Notes under the pieces: generated by a model
What the model was told of the DNA's origin: nothing
Database searches by the model: none
The model's input: the letters and a program-made list of their open reading frames with translations, nothing else
Position numbers and translations under genes: made by a program
Shown: positions 25,087-33,762 of the stretch, in pieces
How the letters are laid out: the number at the start of each line of letters is the position of its first letter
How positions within the stretch are numbered: position 1 is the stretch's first letter
NCBI RefSeq assembly: GCF_021654795.1
Contig: NZ_AP025344.1
Location: 5,208,501-5,272,500 of the forward strand
Source: Paenibacillus dendritiformis
GTDB taxonomy: Bacteria > Bacillota > Bacilli > Paenibacillales > Paenibacillaceae
DNA length: 64,000 nucleotides
Direction of reading: 5' to 3'

Positions 25087-26196
25087 TTAGGCGGCCTCCT
25101 GCTGCCCTTCGTTCGGTTCCGGCACCATTTTCTTCGCCAAGTATACAGCTACGAAGATGGCCGTAATGCCGCCTGCCAGCTTCCCGACGATCATCGGGAA
25201 GATCATGTCCTTGGCGACCCCGGCCGTAAAGCCGAGGTGATCGCCGAATACGAATGCCGCGGACACGGCAAAGGCCACGTTGATCACCTTGCCCCGGGCA
25301 TCCATGTCCTTCATCATCCCGAACATCGGGATGACGTTGGCGAGCGTGGCAACCATGCCCGCCGCCGCAATCTCGTTCATGCCAAGCATTTTGCCCAGCT
25401 TCATCAGCGGCTTGTTGAATACCTTCGTGATAACGAAGACCATCGCGAAAGCGCCGGCCAGTACAATGGAAATGTCGCCGACAATCTTGATTCCTTCCTC
25501 AATCGGCGCGAGTCCGGGAATAATCGTGATGTCCGTCAACTGCTGCGTAATGCCGGCCGCGAGTCCCAGCGTCGCGACGATAACGATGAACTGTCCGAAA
25601 ATGGTGAAGCCTTTGATCATGCCTTGCGGGAACTTCCACAAGCCAAGCACGATCAGCAAGGCGAAGAGCAGAATCGGCACCAGGTTGGACACAATCATCA
25701 TAATCGGAAAACCTGCCGCCAATCCCCCGAGCAAGCAACCGATAGGAATTGTGACAATGCCGGCCAAGACGCCGGTAGCCAAATATTTGTGGTCTTCCTT
25801 CTTAATGATGCCAAGCGCAACCGGAATGATAAAGACGATAGTCGGCCCGAGCATGGCGCCGAGGATCGTACCCGCGAACATGCCGGCTTCCGGCGTCTGC
25901 GCCAATTCCTGCGCCAATGAAAATCCGCCCATGTCGTTGGCCAGCAGCGTCGTCGCGAACATCGCGGGGTCTGCCCCCAGCGCGCTGTACAGCGGGACGA
26001 CAATCGGACTTAACAATTTGGCCAGCACGGGAGACAGGGAGATGATTCCGACCATCGCCAGCGTGAGCGAGCCCATCGCCATAAGCCCCTCATCGAATTG
26101 ATGCCCAAGCCCGAATTTGTAACCGAGGCATTTGTCGATGGCGCCGAGAATCATGAAAATAACCATGCCGTAAATGATGATTTCGTTAATCTCCAC
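25087..26196 (-). CDS. eutH: Ethanolamine permease EutH
   Basis: This 369-residue integral membrane protein has about ten helices and the EutH family sequence from its N-terminus (MEINEIIIYGMVIFM, GAIDKCLGYKFGLG) to the LANDMGGFSLAQ loop. It takes up ethanolamine, which matters when protonated ethanolamine cannot diffuse in. It starts with GTG at 26196, with GGAGGAG upstream. It is the last gene of the locus. Two hairpins separate it from the preceding shell gene, so its mRNA level may be set apart from that of the rest. Confidence 0.92.
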   Translation of the reverse strand: MEINEIIIYGMVIFMILGAIDKCLGYKFGLGHQFDEGLMAMGSLTLAMVGIISLSPVLAKLLSPIVVPLYSALGADPAMFATTLLANDMGGFSLAQELAQTPEAGMFAGTILGAMLGPTIVFIIPVALGIIKKEDHKYLATGVLAGIVTIPIGCLLGGLAAGFPIMMIVSNLVPILLFALLIVLGLWKFPQGMIKGFTIFGQFIVIVATLGLAAGITQQLTDITIIPGLAPIEEGIKIVGDISIVLAGAFAMVFVITKVFNKPLMKLGKMLGMNEIAAAGMVATLANVIPMFGMMKDMDARGKVINVAFAVSAAFVFGDHLGFTAGVAKDMIFPMIVGKLAGGITAIFVAVYLAKKMVPEPNEGQQEAA

Positions 26197-26242
26197 GAAC
26201 GTGCTCCTCCATTCTTATTGTGCGTGTTGAATTGCGTGTTAG

Positions 26243-26312
26243 CGTTCGTATCGAACGATATATCGGAAATGTTCAAAAAGGCGGTTTTATGTCAAAAGCG
26301 GGCTTTTTGAAC
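26243..26312 (-). other. Two consecutive inverted repeats between the shell gene and eutH
   Basis: CGTTCG-TAT-CGAACG (26243-26257) and a longer imperfect hairpin with arms GTTCAAAAAG...CTTTTTGAAC (26271-26312). Neither is followed by a T run on the minus strand. They look like mRNA processing or stability elements rather than terminators. Confidence 0.5.
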
Positions 26313-26315
26313 TGC

Positions 26316-26861
26316 CTATCGGAAATGCTGCCTGATTTCCTCGCTCGGGGAACGAAGCACGGTGCAATGAACAATCCGCTTCTCATCCATGGAGGAGGCG
26401 ATCACCTTCATCCCTTGTTCCACGTCGCTCACGCTTCCCGTGAACACGGCGAGGAACTTGCCGCCAATCGCCATGCCGAGATTCATCCTTTTCACATAAA
26501 TATCGCACTGCTTCAACGCCTCATTGAACGCGTAAATCCCGGAAGAGACCGTTGACGTCTCCAAAATACCGACGGCGTCCACGGGTTGGGAAGAATAGCG
26601 CTTCTTCAAGCCGTCCACGAGGCCGGGATGAACGCCGTTCAGCATAAAATCGCTAATCCGGAATTCACCCGCTTCCGCCTTCGCGGAATCCATCGCCGCC
26701 TGCACATCAGCGGTATCGCCGCTCATAATGATGAGGAACTTGCCCGGACAGATCGGCTTCAGATGATGCACGTCCACGGGCGAGGTCTTCAGCATGCGAT
26801 CCGCCGTTTCGTATCCTTTGCTGATGCTGCGAAGCTCCACCACGCCAATCGCGCTACTCAT
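26316..26861 (-). CDS. Tandem-domain BMC shell protein (BMC-T)
   Basis: At 181 residues it has two consecutive bacterial-microcompartment domains: residues about 2-88 (SSAIGVVELRSISKGYETAD) and about 95-181 (VDAVGILETSTVSSGIYAFN). It therefore forms a pseudohexameric trimer in the shell, as PduT and EutL-type proteins do, but it lacks the cysteine needed for a PduT-like central iron-sulfur cluster at an obvious place. Its ATG overlaps the eutN stop by eight bases, with GAGGTGG upstream. An equivalent gene is common in Firmicutes eut loci. Confidence 0.88.
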   Translation of the reverse strand: MSSAIGVVELRSISKGYETADRMLKTSPVDVHHLKPICPGKFLIIMSGDTADVQAAMDSAKAEAGEFRISDFMLNGVHPGLVDGLKKRYSSQPVDAVGILETSTVSSGIYAFNEALKQCDIYVKRMNLGMAIGGKFLAVFTGSVSDVEQGMKVIASSMDEKRIVHCTVLRSPSEEIRQHFR

Positions 26862-27132
26862 GGCGGGCCACCTCGATCGAATCGACGATGCCCACGATGA
26901 CCGCGTCAACGGGCACGTCCGGATTGGCTATCGATGCCCGGGCAGCGCTTCCCGTCGTGACGAGCACCGTGTCACCGATGCCTGCCCCCGCGTTGTCCGC
27001 GGCGACGAAATGGTCGCGCTGAACCGGCGCGCCGTCCACCGATAACGGCTTGACCACCAGAAAGGTCAGCCCGCTCAGCTTATTGTCTTTTCGGGTAGCC
27101 CAGAGGCTGCCCGCCACTTTTCCCACGATCAT
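26854..27132 (-). CDS. eutN: EutN/CcmL pentameric vertex protein
   Basis: The 92-residue protein begins MIVGKVAGSLWATRK, the classical start of the BMC-P family, and contains VAADNAGAGIGDTVLVTTGSAAR. It forms pentamers that close the vertices of the microcompartment. GAGGTGAACCT precedes ATG. It is flanked by the Eut-associated protein and the BMC-T gene. Confidence 0.93.
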   Translation of the reverse strand: MIVGKVAGSLWATRKDNKLSGLTFLVVKPLSVDGAPVQRDHFVAADNAGAGIGDTVLVTTGSAARASIANPDVPVDAVIVGIVDSIEVARHE

Positions 27133-27148
27133 AGGTTCACCTCGCCCG

Positions 27149-27850
27149 TTATCTTCTGTGCACCCGCATCTGCTGCGTGCGCATGTAATCCTGCGCCAGC
27201 GGCGTAATAATCGCGCGCCGATCAATGACGATTTCCGTCTTGTTTTGGAGACGGCATTTTTTAAGCTCGGCTTCGGTAATGACTTTGCCGGGCAGCGCTT
27301 CCGGCTGCGAAAGCGCCTCAGCTTCCGAGTAAGCGGCTTCGCCTCCCGCCTGAGGCACCATCGCGATCCCTCCGTCTTCCAGGCATGCCGCCGGCAGCTC
27401 CGTCTGCTTGACTACACGGATGCCGCAGCCGCGCAGCTTGTCCACCATGCCGTCGTACAGCTTGTACAGCAGGACAGGAGCTGTCGGCTTGTATTTCCGG
27501 TAAGCCAGCCCCTCCTCCAGCAAGACGACCTTCCGGCCCTTCAACAGCATCGTCAGCACGAACCGCTCGCGCGGGCCCGCGCTGATGCCATGGGCCAGGT
27601 TGGACAGCAGCTGAAGGCATGTCTTCGGAATGAGGAGCAGATCGCAATCCCGGAGCGTCTCGTCGTAATAACGCACGTCATAATGCGGTTGGAGGACGCT
27701 CTCCAGTGCCGGAGCCGGCTCCGCAGCCAACAGAACCGCCTGCTTCCTGGACGAGGCTGTCCCGGCTTCCCCGGCCTGCCGCAGCCTTTTCAATACTTCG
27801 GCCGCGACCGCTTCAATCAGCGCCGCCCGATCTGGAGCTTCCATGTTCAT
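27149..27850 (-). CDS. Ethanolamine-utilisation-associated protein of unknown function (TIGR02536-like)
   Basis: The 233-residue protein occupies the place of the conserved uncharacterised Eut protein of Firmicutes loci. The first 25 residues form an amphipathic helix (RAALIEAVAAEVLKRLRQ) like a microcompartment encapsulation peptide. The middle resembles a Rossmann-like flavoprotein fold. The C-terminus repeats a module also found at the N-terminus of EutT here: VITEAELKK followed by AIITPLAQDYM. AGGAG precedes ATG. It is probably a lumen cargo protein that interacts with the cobalamin enzymes (inference). Confidence 0.72.
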   Translation of the reverse strand: MNMEAPDRAALIEAVAAEVLKRLRQAGEAGTASSRKQAVLLAAEPAPALESVLQPHYDVRYYDETLRDCDLLLIPKTCLQLLSNLAHGISAGPRERFVLTMLLKGRKVVLLEEGLAYRKYKPTAPVLLYKLYDGMVDKLRGCGIRVVKQTELPAACLEDGGIAMVPQAGGEAAYSEAEALSQPEALPGKVITEAELKKCRLQNKTEIVIDRRAIITPLAQDYMRTQQMRVHRR

Positions 27851-27868
27851 AATTTCACACTCCTAGAC

Positions 27869-28513
27869 CTAGTCCTGGTTGGTCTTTTTCAAAATCTTGC
27901 CCTTCGTGCCTTTCGCAAAGCCGCAAGCATTCGCCTCGTCATAGTCGATATGCATGTACGTTTCGTAGTTCGGACTTACCCGCACCAGCACGTCGTCAAA
28001 AATAAGCGGGCGCTTGCCGTACACTTTCACCTGTACGATCTCGCCGTTCTCCACGTTGTACTTGGCGGCGTCTTCCGCCTTCACGTGAATATGGCGCTGG
28101 GCGGCGATCAAGCCTCTCTCCAGCCGAATCATGTTGCTGCCCGAAGCGATGACGATGCCCGGAGTTCCTTCCAGCTTGCCGCTCTCTCTGACGGGAACCG
28201 GGATGCCCAGCACGACGGCGTCCGTCTGCGAGACCTCCACCTGCGATTCCTTGCGTTCCGGACCGAGCACGACGACATTGTGCAGGGCGCCCTTCGGCCC
28301 GATCAGCGTGACGCGCTCTTTGCAGGCGTATTGACCCGGCTGGGACAGATCCTTCGCCTTCGTCAGTTGATAGCCGGGGCCGAACAACGCGTCAATCGCT
28401 TCCCGGTTCAAGTGCACATGCTTGCCGGATGCTTCGATTTCGATGCAGGCTTCGTCCCGCACCCGCTTGACCACTTCATTCACGATGCTTTCTACCAGTT
28501 GATTATCCACCAT
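27869..28513 (-). CDS. pduL: PduL-type phosphate acyltransferase
   Basis: This microcompartment phosphotransacetylase converts acetyl-CoA and phosphate to acetyl phosphate and recycles CoA inside the shell. Both family signature regions are visible: zinc-binding SGKHVHLN near residue 31 and AAQRHIHVK in the second half, with the PIPVRESG linker between. An N-terminal amphipathic helix (LVESIVNEVVKRVRDE) is a probable encapsulation peptide. I choose ATG at 28513 with AGGTGAGA before it. It takes the place of EutD, the Pta-type enzyme of enteric loci. Confidence 0.92.
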   Translation of the reverse strand: MVDNQLVESIVNEVVKRVRDEACIEIEASGKHVHLNREAIDALFGPGYQLTKAKDLSQPGQYACKERVTLIGPKGALHNVVVLGPERKESQVEVSQTDAVVLGIPVPVRESGKLEGTPGIVIASGSNMIRLERGLIAAQRHIHVKAEDAAKYNVENGEIVQVKVYGKRPLIFDDVLVRVSPNYETYMHIDYDEANACGFAKGTKGKILKKTNQD

Positions 28514-28520
28514 TCTCACC

Positions 28521-29318
28521 TCAAGAATTGTACTGTCCTACGCGGATTCGGAACATGATGATCCAGAACAATGAAGACAGCCGGTTCAGCGTCCGAATGA
28601 TGTCCTCGCGCTCGGCGCCTCCGTGCTCCGTTTTGAAGGCTTGGTAAGCCAGCAGTTCCGTCTCCCTCGTCAATGTGCGCAACGCATTTATGACAACAAC
28701 CGCTTCGCCCATATCATAGCTGGGTTGAAAATGTTCCAATCCAAAGTATTTCTTGGGAAAATGGGACTGCTCGCGCAATTCCTTCGGTGTCATCCCAAGC
28801 AAATGAAATTCCTCGATGCTCTCGTTCAACACTTCACAGCGCACGATCTTTCGCACGAACTGTAAAATCTCTTCCAAATCGTCGACCAGCTTGGTCATAT
28901 TCAGCTTGGAGCAGCTGATTTGCGCTTCTAAAATTTTGGTCTCCAATGAATCCAGCTTGCCGCGGAATAAAATCCGGGGATGATCTTTAAAAACAAGCAT
29001 ATTGCCATATAAATGGGTCATATGCTCGGGCTTCGTCTCCAGAAAACCGCCGTACAGCGTGCGGAAACGTTTTTTTCCTTCGGCCGGTTCTTGCTGAGTG
29101 TCCAGGTTTTTGGTGATTTGAAGCTTGACTTCCTTCTTGGGCGCCGGGCTGTCTGCAGCGGGGGCTCCCACATAACGAAGCTCAATCTGATGATCGCTCA
29201 AAAAGCTTTTGGCGGAAGGAGTCAGAATCGTGCCCGCCGGAGCCTCATATACGGCAACCTCTTTCAGATTCTGATTCCGAAAGTGTTTGCGCAACTCGCT
29301 TTCCGTAATCACAGCCAT
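28521..29318 (-). CDS. eutT: Corrinoid adenosyltransferase EutT
   Basis: The enzyme transfers the adenosyl group of ATP to cob(I)alamin to make the coenzyme of EutBC. The 265-residue protein has an N-terminal module (VITESELRKHF, then GTILTPSAKSFL) shared with the TIGR02536-like neighbour and a C-terminal adenosyltransferase helical domain from about residue 90. The HHCC-type metal motif of Salmonella EutT is not evident in the linker, so it may be of the metal-independent kind seen in Listeria. The start ATG at 29318 has AAAGGATG upstream. Confidence 0.85.
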   Translation of the reverse strand: MAVITESELRKHFRNQNLKEVAVYEAPAGTILTPSAKSFLSDHQIELRYVGAPAADSPAPKKEVKLQITKNLDTQQEPAEGKKRFRTLYGGFLETKPEHMTHLYGNMLVFKDHPRILFRGKLDSLETKILEAQISCSKLNMTKLVDDLEEILQFVRKIVRCEVLNESIEEFHLLGMTPKELREQSHFPKKYFGLEHFQPSYDMGEAVVVINALRTLTRETELLAYQAFKTEHGGAEREDIIRTLNRLSSLFWIIMFRIRVGQYNS

Positions 29319-29401
29319 GTTTTCACATCCTTTTATTGCGTGCATCTTTGGTTACACGCGGGGGTCCGCGCCGCTGGCGATGGGCCGGCAGGCGGGGAGG
29401 A

Positions 29402-29423
29402 AGATGCGGCGGAAGCCGCATCT
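29402..29423 (-). other. Perfect hairpin after eutM
   Basis: A nine-base perfect stem (AGATGCGGC) with a four-base loop lies in the 145-base gap between eutM and eutT. There is no T run, so it may protect the 3' end of the eutM message, a highly expressed shell gene. Confidence 0.5.
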
Positions 29424-29463
29424 CCGCTCCCTCTTACCCGTCAGGCTTGTCCGAAATCGGTTA

Positions 29464-29751
29464 TTATTCCGCTTTTGTCTTAGGAAGGATGGCATCCACT
29501 TCTGTGTGCGGTCTTGGGATAACGTGTACGGACAGCAATTCGCCCACGCGCTCTGCCGCAGCCGCGCCTGCATCCGTTGCCGCTTTGACGGCGCCTACGT
29601 CGCCGCGAACCATGACGGTTACGAGACCTGCGCCGATTTGCTCTTTGCCGATCAAAGTAACGTTAGCCGCTTTGACCATTGCGTCTGCCGCTTCGATTGC
29701 GCCTACCAGACCTTTCGTTTCTACCATTCCCAATGCGTTTGCGTTTGCCAT
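29464..29751 (-). CDS. eutM: Major hexameric shell protein EutM
   Basis: The 95-residue single-domain BMC-H protein (ANALGMVETKGLVGAIEAAD, LIGKEQIGAGLVTVMVRGDV, VIPRPH) forms the hexagonal facets of the compartment. Length and sequence fit EutM/PduA, with the pore loop in IGAGLV. AGGAGG stands well before ATG. It is separated from eutE by 135 bases with two small hairpins and from eutT by a strong hairpin, so its message may be processed. Confidence 0.95.
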   Translation of the reverse strand: MANANALGMVETKGLVGAIEAADAMVKAANVTLIGKEQIGAGLVTVMVRGDVGAVKAATDAGAAAAERVGELLSVHVIPRPHTEVDAILPKTKAE

Positions 29752-29886
29752 GATTAAATTCCTCCTAATGAGTTGTATAGTTTATATGAAATGTTGTGAA
29801 AAACCGGGTTAACTGAAAGATTCGATGCCGCGTTGCTTTCTGTAGCGCATCGTGATCAAAAGCGGTCTTTTGCACGGGCTTCCGAA

Positions 29887-31353
29887 TTACATTTCTGCCA
29901 GAATGCGTTTGACGATCAAATTGATCAACTGCTCTTTATCGCCCAGATCGATGCTTGCCGCTTCGGTCTGCGCGGCCGGCTTCTCGGCCAGGTCTTCGAT
30001 TTCTCGAAGCCCGTAAGCGACCCGGCGGATGTTGAGCAGGTTGAGCGGGCTGATGTTGTCGGATGTCGAGCTTCCGCCGACGGCGCCGCAGCCGAGCGTA
30101 AGCGCCGGCGCAATCGCCGTCGTGGCGCCGATGCCGCCAAGCGTGCCCGGCGTATTGACCAGCAATCGGGATACCGGCTTCTTGAGGGCGAACTCCCGGA
30201 CAATCTCTTCATTCTCGGAATGAATGACCATCGTATGTCCGGCGCCTTCCCCGTTCAAAATCTCGATGCAGCGCTCGCACGCCGCTTCCCAGTTCTCTTC
30301 CGTGTAGAACGCCAGGATTGGAGCCAGCTTCTCGCGCGAATACGGAACGTTGCGGCCGACGCGAGTCTCTTCGGCAATCAGCACGCGCGTGCCCGCCGGA
30401 ATATCCAGGTTCGCCAGCTTCGCGATATGCTCTACGCTGCGGCCGACGATTTGCGGGTTCATCGTGCCATTGGCCCGCATAATGAATTTGCCGAGCTGCG
30501 CGGCTTCCTCTGCGGAGAGGAAGTAAGCGCCCTGCTTCTTGAATTCGGCGATAACCGCTTCTTTGCTGCAGGCTTCGACGACGACGGATTGCTCCGAAGC
30601 GCAGATCGTGCCGTTGTCGAATGTTTTGGAGTCCATAATGCGCTTGACCGCAAGCGGGATGTTCGCGCTCTTCTCGATAAAGGCAGGGCCGTTGCCCGGG
30701 CCGACGCCGATGGCCGGCGTGCCGGACGAGTAAGCCGCTTTGACCATAGCGGTTCCGCCGGTAGCGAGAATCAAGGATACATCGTCATGCTTCATCAATT
30801 GATCGGTTCCTTGGATCGTCGGAACGGTCATGGCCGCAATCGCGCCTTCCGGGCAACCTGCCTGCACAGCCGCCTCGCTAATAATCTTCACCGTCTCCAG
30901 AATGCACTTCAGCGCGTTCGGATGCGGGGAGAAGACGATGCTGTTTCCGGCTTTCAGCGCGATGAGCGCTTTGTAGATGACGGTCGATGTCGGGTTGGTC
31001 GATGGAATCAGGCCGGCAATGACGCCGACAGGCACAGCCACTTCCATTACCTTGTGAGCCTTGTCCTCCTTGAGGACGCCAACCGTCTTCATATCCTTAA
31101 TCGACTCATATACTTGCTTCGAAGCGAATGCGTTCTTGATGATCTTGTCCTGCCAACGTCCGAAGCCCGTCTCTTCATTGGCCATTTTCGCCAGCTTCTC
31201 GCGGTTCTGATAACCGGCATCGGCGACCGCTTTGACAATCGCATCGATCTGCTCCTGCGACATCGTAGCCAGTTGGGCTTGCGCCTCTTTGGCTTTTTTG
31301 ATCAGATTGCGGACTTCTTGAATGGATCTTAGGTCTTTATCCAATGTTTCCAT
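29887..31353 (-). CDS. eutE: CoA-acylating acetaldehyde dehydrogenase EutE
   Basis: Converts acetaldehyde, NAD and CoA to acetyl-CoA inside the microcompartment. The 488-residue enzyme has the cofactor region GLIPSTNPTSTVIYKAL and the catalytic cysteine in DNGTICASEQ. Beyond the usual end there is a flexible linker (AQTEAASIDLGD) and an amphipathic helix (KEQLINLIVKRILAEM), which looks like a C-terminal encapsulation peptide. ATG at 31353 follows AAGGAG. Confidence 0.94.
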   Translation of the reverse strand: METLDKDLRSIQEVRNLIKKAKEAQAQLATMSQEQIDAIVKAVADAGYQNREKLAKMANEETGFGRWQDKIIKNAFASKQVYESIKDMKTVGVLKEDKAHKVMEVAVPVGVIAGLIPSTNPTSTVIYKALIALKAGNSIVFSPHPNALKCILETVKIISEAAVQAGCPEGAIAAMTVPTIQGTDQLMKHDDVSLILATGGTAMVKAAYSSGTPAIGVGPGNGPAFIEKSANIPLAVKRIMDSKTFDNGTICASEQSVVVEACSKEAVIAEFKKQGAYFLSAEEAAQLGKFIMRANGTMNPQIVGRSVEHIAKLANLDIPAGTRVLIAEETRVGRNVPYSREKLAPILAFYTEENWEAACERCIEILNGEGAGHTMVIHSENEEIVREFALKKPVSRLLVNTPGTLGGIGATTAIAPALTLGCGAVGGSSTSDNISPLNLLNIRRVAYGLREIEDLAEKPAAQTEAASIDLGDKEQLINLIVKRILAEM

Positions 31354-31382
31354 CAATACTCCTTCTCTCTGTTACTTTTTTG

Positions 31383-32069
31383 TTACGAGGTGGCTTTCTT
31401 CGATTTTTTCGCTCGTTTCGCAGCCGGCGCGGCGGCCGTTTCTTTGCGCGGCGTGTGCGCATCAGTTCGGCTTGGCTGAGCGCTTGGCGCTGTCTTCCTG
31501 TCGGCAGCCGGCTCAGGCGCTCCGGGCTTCGCGGCAGATACGTTACCGGTCCGGCCGGAATCCGGTAGGACCGCCGTTTCCGCCTTGCTTGCCTCTTCGC
31601 TCTCCCCTGCCGGCCCTGCCGCGCTCGCCTCAGTCTCAGCCGCGGCCTCAGTCGCGACCGCTTCCGCCACGGGAGAAGCTTCCGTTGCTTCCTCAGCGGC
31701 TGCAGCCGGCGCGGCTTGCCCGGCCGCCGGCGCTTCGCCTTCGGCGGGAGCTGCCTTCTCGGCGGCGGCCTGCGGCTCATTGGCGCCCGCGTCCTCCGGG
31801 CCAGCCACCATGGCGGCCGTCTCTTCATGCAGACGCGCAATGACATGTCTGGTCAACAGCACGTTCAACTGCTTCGCCGCCTCGGCTCCCGCTTCCACGG
31901 CGGACTGCACGGCGCCGACGTCGCCGCTCAGCTTGACCGTCACCAATCCGCCCTTGACGATCTCCGCGCCGATGCAGGTGACGCTCGCCGCTTTCAAGGC
32001 GGCATCCGCCGCGGCGATGGCTCCCAGATAGCCTCTGACTTCCACCAACCCTAACGCGTTATGTCTCAT
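31383..32069 (-). CDS. eutK: EutK-like shell protein with long disordered tail
   Basis: The first ~90 residues are a BMC-H domain (NALGLVEVRGYLGAIAAAD, IGAEIVKGGLVTVKLSGDV). The remaining ~138 residues are low-complexity Ala/Glu/Pro-rich and end in a lysine-rich tip (AKRAKKSKKATS). Enteric EutK also has a BMC domain plus a C-terminal extension thought to bind nucleic acid, but that one is a folded helix-turn-helix type; here it is disordered and changes from acidic to basic. It may be a scaffold between shell and cargo or bind RNA. It follows eutL by 11 bases. Confidence 0.82.
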   Translation of the reverse strand: MRHNALGLVEVRGYLGAIAAADAALKAASVTCIGAEIVKGGLVTVKLSGDVGAVQSAVEAGAEAAKQLNVLLTRHVIARLHEETAAMVAGPEDAGANEPQAAAEKAAPAEGEAPAAGQAAPAAAAEEATEASPVAEAVATEAAAETEASAAGPAGESEEASKAETAVLPDSGRTGNVSAAKPGAPEPAADRKTAPSAQPSRTDAHTPRKETAAAPAAKRAKKSKKATS

Positions 32070-32080
32070 GGGCCGCTACC

Positions 32081-32734
32081 TTAATAGCTCGCCGGGTTGT
32101 CGGCGACGAACTGGACAGCGTCCGCGAACGCGTCGCACGCCGCCTTGCAGGCAGACTGGCTGCCCGTCAGCAAGGCGCCGGCGAAGTTGGTCTCGGAAGG
32201 CGGGCCGAAGAAGGCGGCCATCGTCACATCGGCGGCCTTCAGCGCCGCATCGATCGCATACATCGCTTCCAGCGGCGGGGCGATGAGATACGCCAGCGCT
32301 TCCCCTTCCTTGATGTTGGCGGTCTGGGACAAATAGCTTCCTGTACGGGAGACGCAATGGGCGAAATACGTGATGCTGTCATCCTCGTTGGCGCTGACGA
32401 AATGAGCGCCGGTCTCGATATAATCAACGGCGGCGTTCAAGCCGCTGCGCACTTCCTCCGGGCTGGGGCCGGCCAATATCCCGATGACCTCGCCCGCCAG
32501 CTTCGTCGAAGCATTGGCCGAACCGGCGTACATGCTTCGCGCATAGACAACATCGACGGCAGCCGCTTTGGTCGCTTCGTCCAGGGCGGTATAGGTGACA
32601 TCGTCGATGTCGGCGGTCAGGATCCCCAGGCTTTTATGATGCGGCTTCAGCTCCAGCGTGCCAGCCAGATCCGGACTTACGTTGGGAATCAGCTTGACGC
32701 CTAACACCTTGGCATGAATCGGATCGTTTCTCAT
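32081..32734 (-). CDS. eutL: Trimeric shell protein EutL
   Basis: The 217-residue protein with two circularly permuted BMC domains matches EutL (IHAKVLGVKLIPNVSPDLA, KSLGILTADIDDVTY, ARSMYAGSANASTKLAGEVI). EutL trimers have a gated central pore that may admit large cofactors. AAGGAGG precedes ATG. It lies between eutC and eutK. Confidence 0.94.
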   Translation of the reverse strand: MRNDPIHAKVLGVKLIPNVSPDLAGTLELKPHHKSLGILTADIDDVTYTALDEATKAAAVDVVYARSMYAGSANASTKLAGEVIGILAGPSPEEVRSGLNAAVDYIETGAHFVSANEDDSITYFAHCVSRTGSYLSQTANIKEGEALAYLIAPPLEAMYAIDAALKAADVTMAAFFGPPSETNFAGALLTGSQSACKAACDAFADAVQFVADNPASY

Positions 32735-32769
32735 ACGAGCCTCCTTGCGAATACTTATTTGAACAACCT

Positions 32770-33744
32770 CTACAGTTTCAAATCAATCCCCGACGCTTTG
32801 CGGTCAATCATCGTCTTAATCAATTCGGCGATATGCGCGCCCGCTTCAACGGCAGGCGTTCCGCCCGAGTGAATGTTGGAAATGACCGTGCGACGCGCTT
32901 CCGGCATGCCGACCGTCGGTTTATAGGCGATGTAGGCGCTCATCGATTCCGCCGTAACCAGCCCCGGACGTTCCCCGACGAGGAGGCAGACCACGTCGGC
33001 CTCGGTGACGTCGCCGATGACGTCCATCGACGGCACGCGGCAGTGCTTGACGAACAAAATATTGCCCGTCTCGATGCCATACATCTTGAGACCTTGGGTA
33101 ATCGCCGGCACGATGTCGCGCAGATTGGCCTCGACTGCGGCCGAGCTCAGGCCGTCGCCGACCATTATCTGCACCTTGGCGCCCTTGGCCGTGTGCTGCT
33201 TAATATATTCAATCGTCTCTGCGGAGAACTGGCGCCCCAGATCCGGCCGGGTAATGTATTCATCCTTGTCCCGGCACATCGTCTCGATCGCCACCAGATT
33301 CATTTCCTTCACGAAATCCTCGGACACGTAAGAGAATACGGCATCCTGAGCGGCGGCGTGGTCAGCGCGGAACCGCAGCGACGTAATCGTTTTGTAGCGC
33401 GGGCCCGCACGCCATACGCCAAGGCGGGCCGGCGTTTTTTCCTTCATCTTCATGTAGCCTTCGCGATCGGCCGGTTCGGGAACGAGCAGTTGCTTGCGCA
33501 GGTCGATCTCCGTAATATCGTCCAGACATTCGCCGCTGTCCTCCGGCTCTTCCTCGGACAGCGCCATCTGCATGGCCGCGGCCGGAGCCGGCTCGGACAC
33601 TGCCGTCTGCGGGGCAGATGCGGGCTGGGCAGTCTGCTGGGCAGGCGCCTCGGCTTGGGCCGGCTTCGTGGCTTCCTGCGGCAGGTTGCCTACCATCTCG
33701 TTCAGAATCGATTCAATCATCGATTTCAGGTCTTTTTCATTCAT
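32770..33744 (-). CDS. eutC: Ethanolamine ammonia-lyase light chain
   Basis: The small subunit binds adenosylcobalamin with EutB. The 324-residue protein starts with an amphipathic helix (LKSMIESILNEMVG) that is a likely encapsulation peptide, then a Pro/Ala linker to about residue 75, then the conserved domain with RLGVWRAGPRYKT, VGDGLSSAAVEAN and LVGERPGL. It follows eutB by 18 bases with GGGGGAAG before ATG. Confidence 0.95.
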   Translation of the reverse strand: MNEKDLKSMIESILNEMVGNLPQEATKPAQAEAPAQQTAQPASAPQTAVSEPAPAAAMQMALSEEEPEDSGECLDDITEIDLRKQLLVPEPADREGYMKMKEKTPARLGVWRAGPRYKTITSLRFRADHAAAQDAVFSYVSEDFVKEMNLVAIETMCRDKDEYITRPDLGRQFSAETIEYIKQHTAKGAKVQIMVGDGLSSAAVEANLRDIVPAITQGLKMYGIETGNILFVKHCRVPSMDVIGDVTEADVVCLLVGERPGLVTAESMSAYIAYKPTVGMPEARRTVISNIHSGGTPAVEAGAHIAELIKTMIDRKASGIDLKL

Positions 33745-33762
33745 GAGAGCTTCCCCCTTTCC

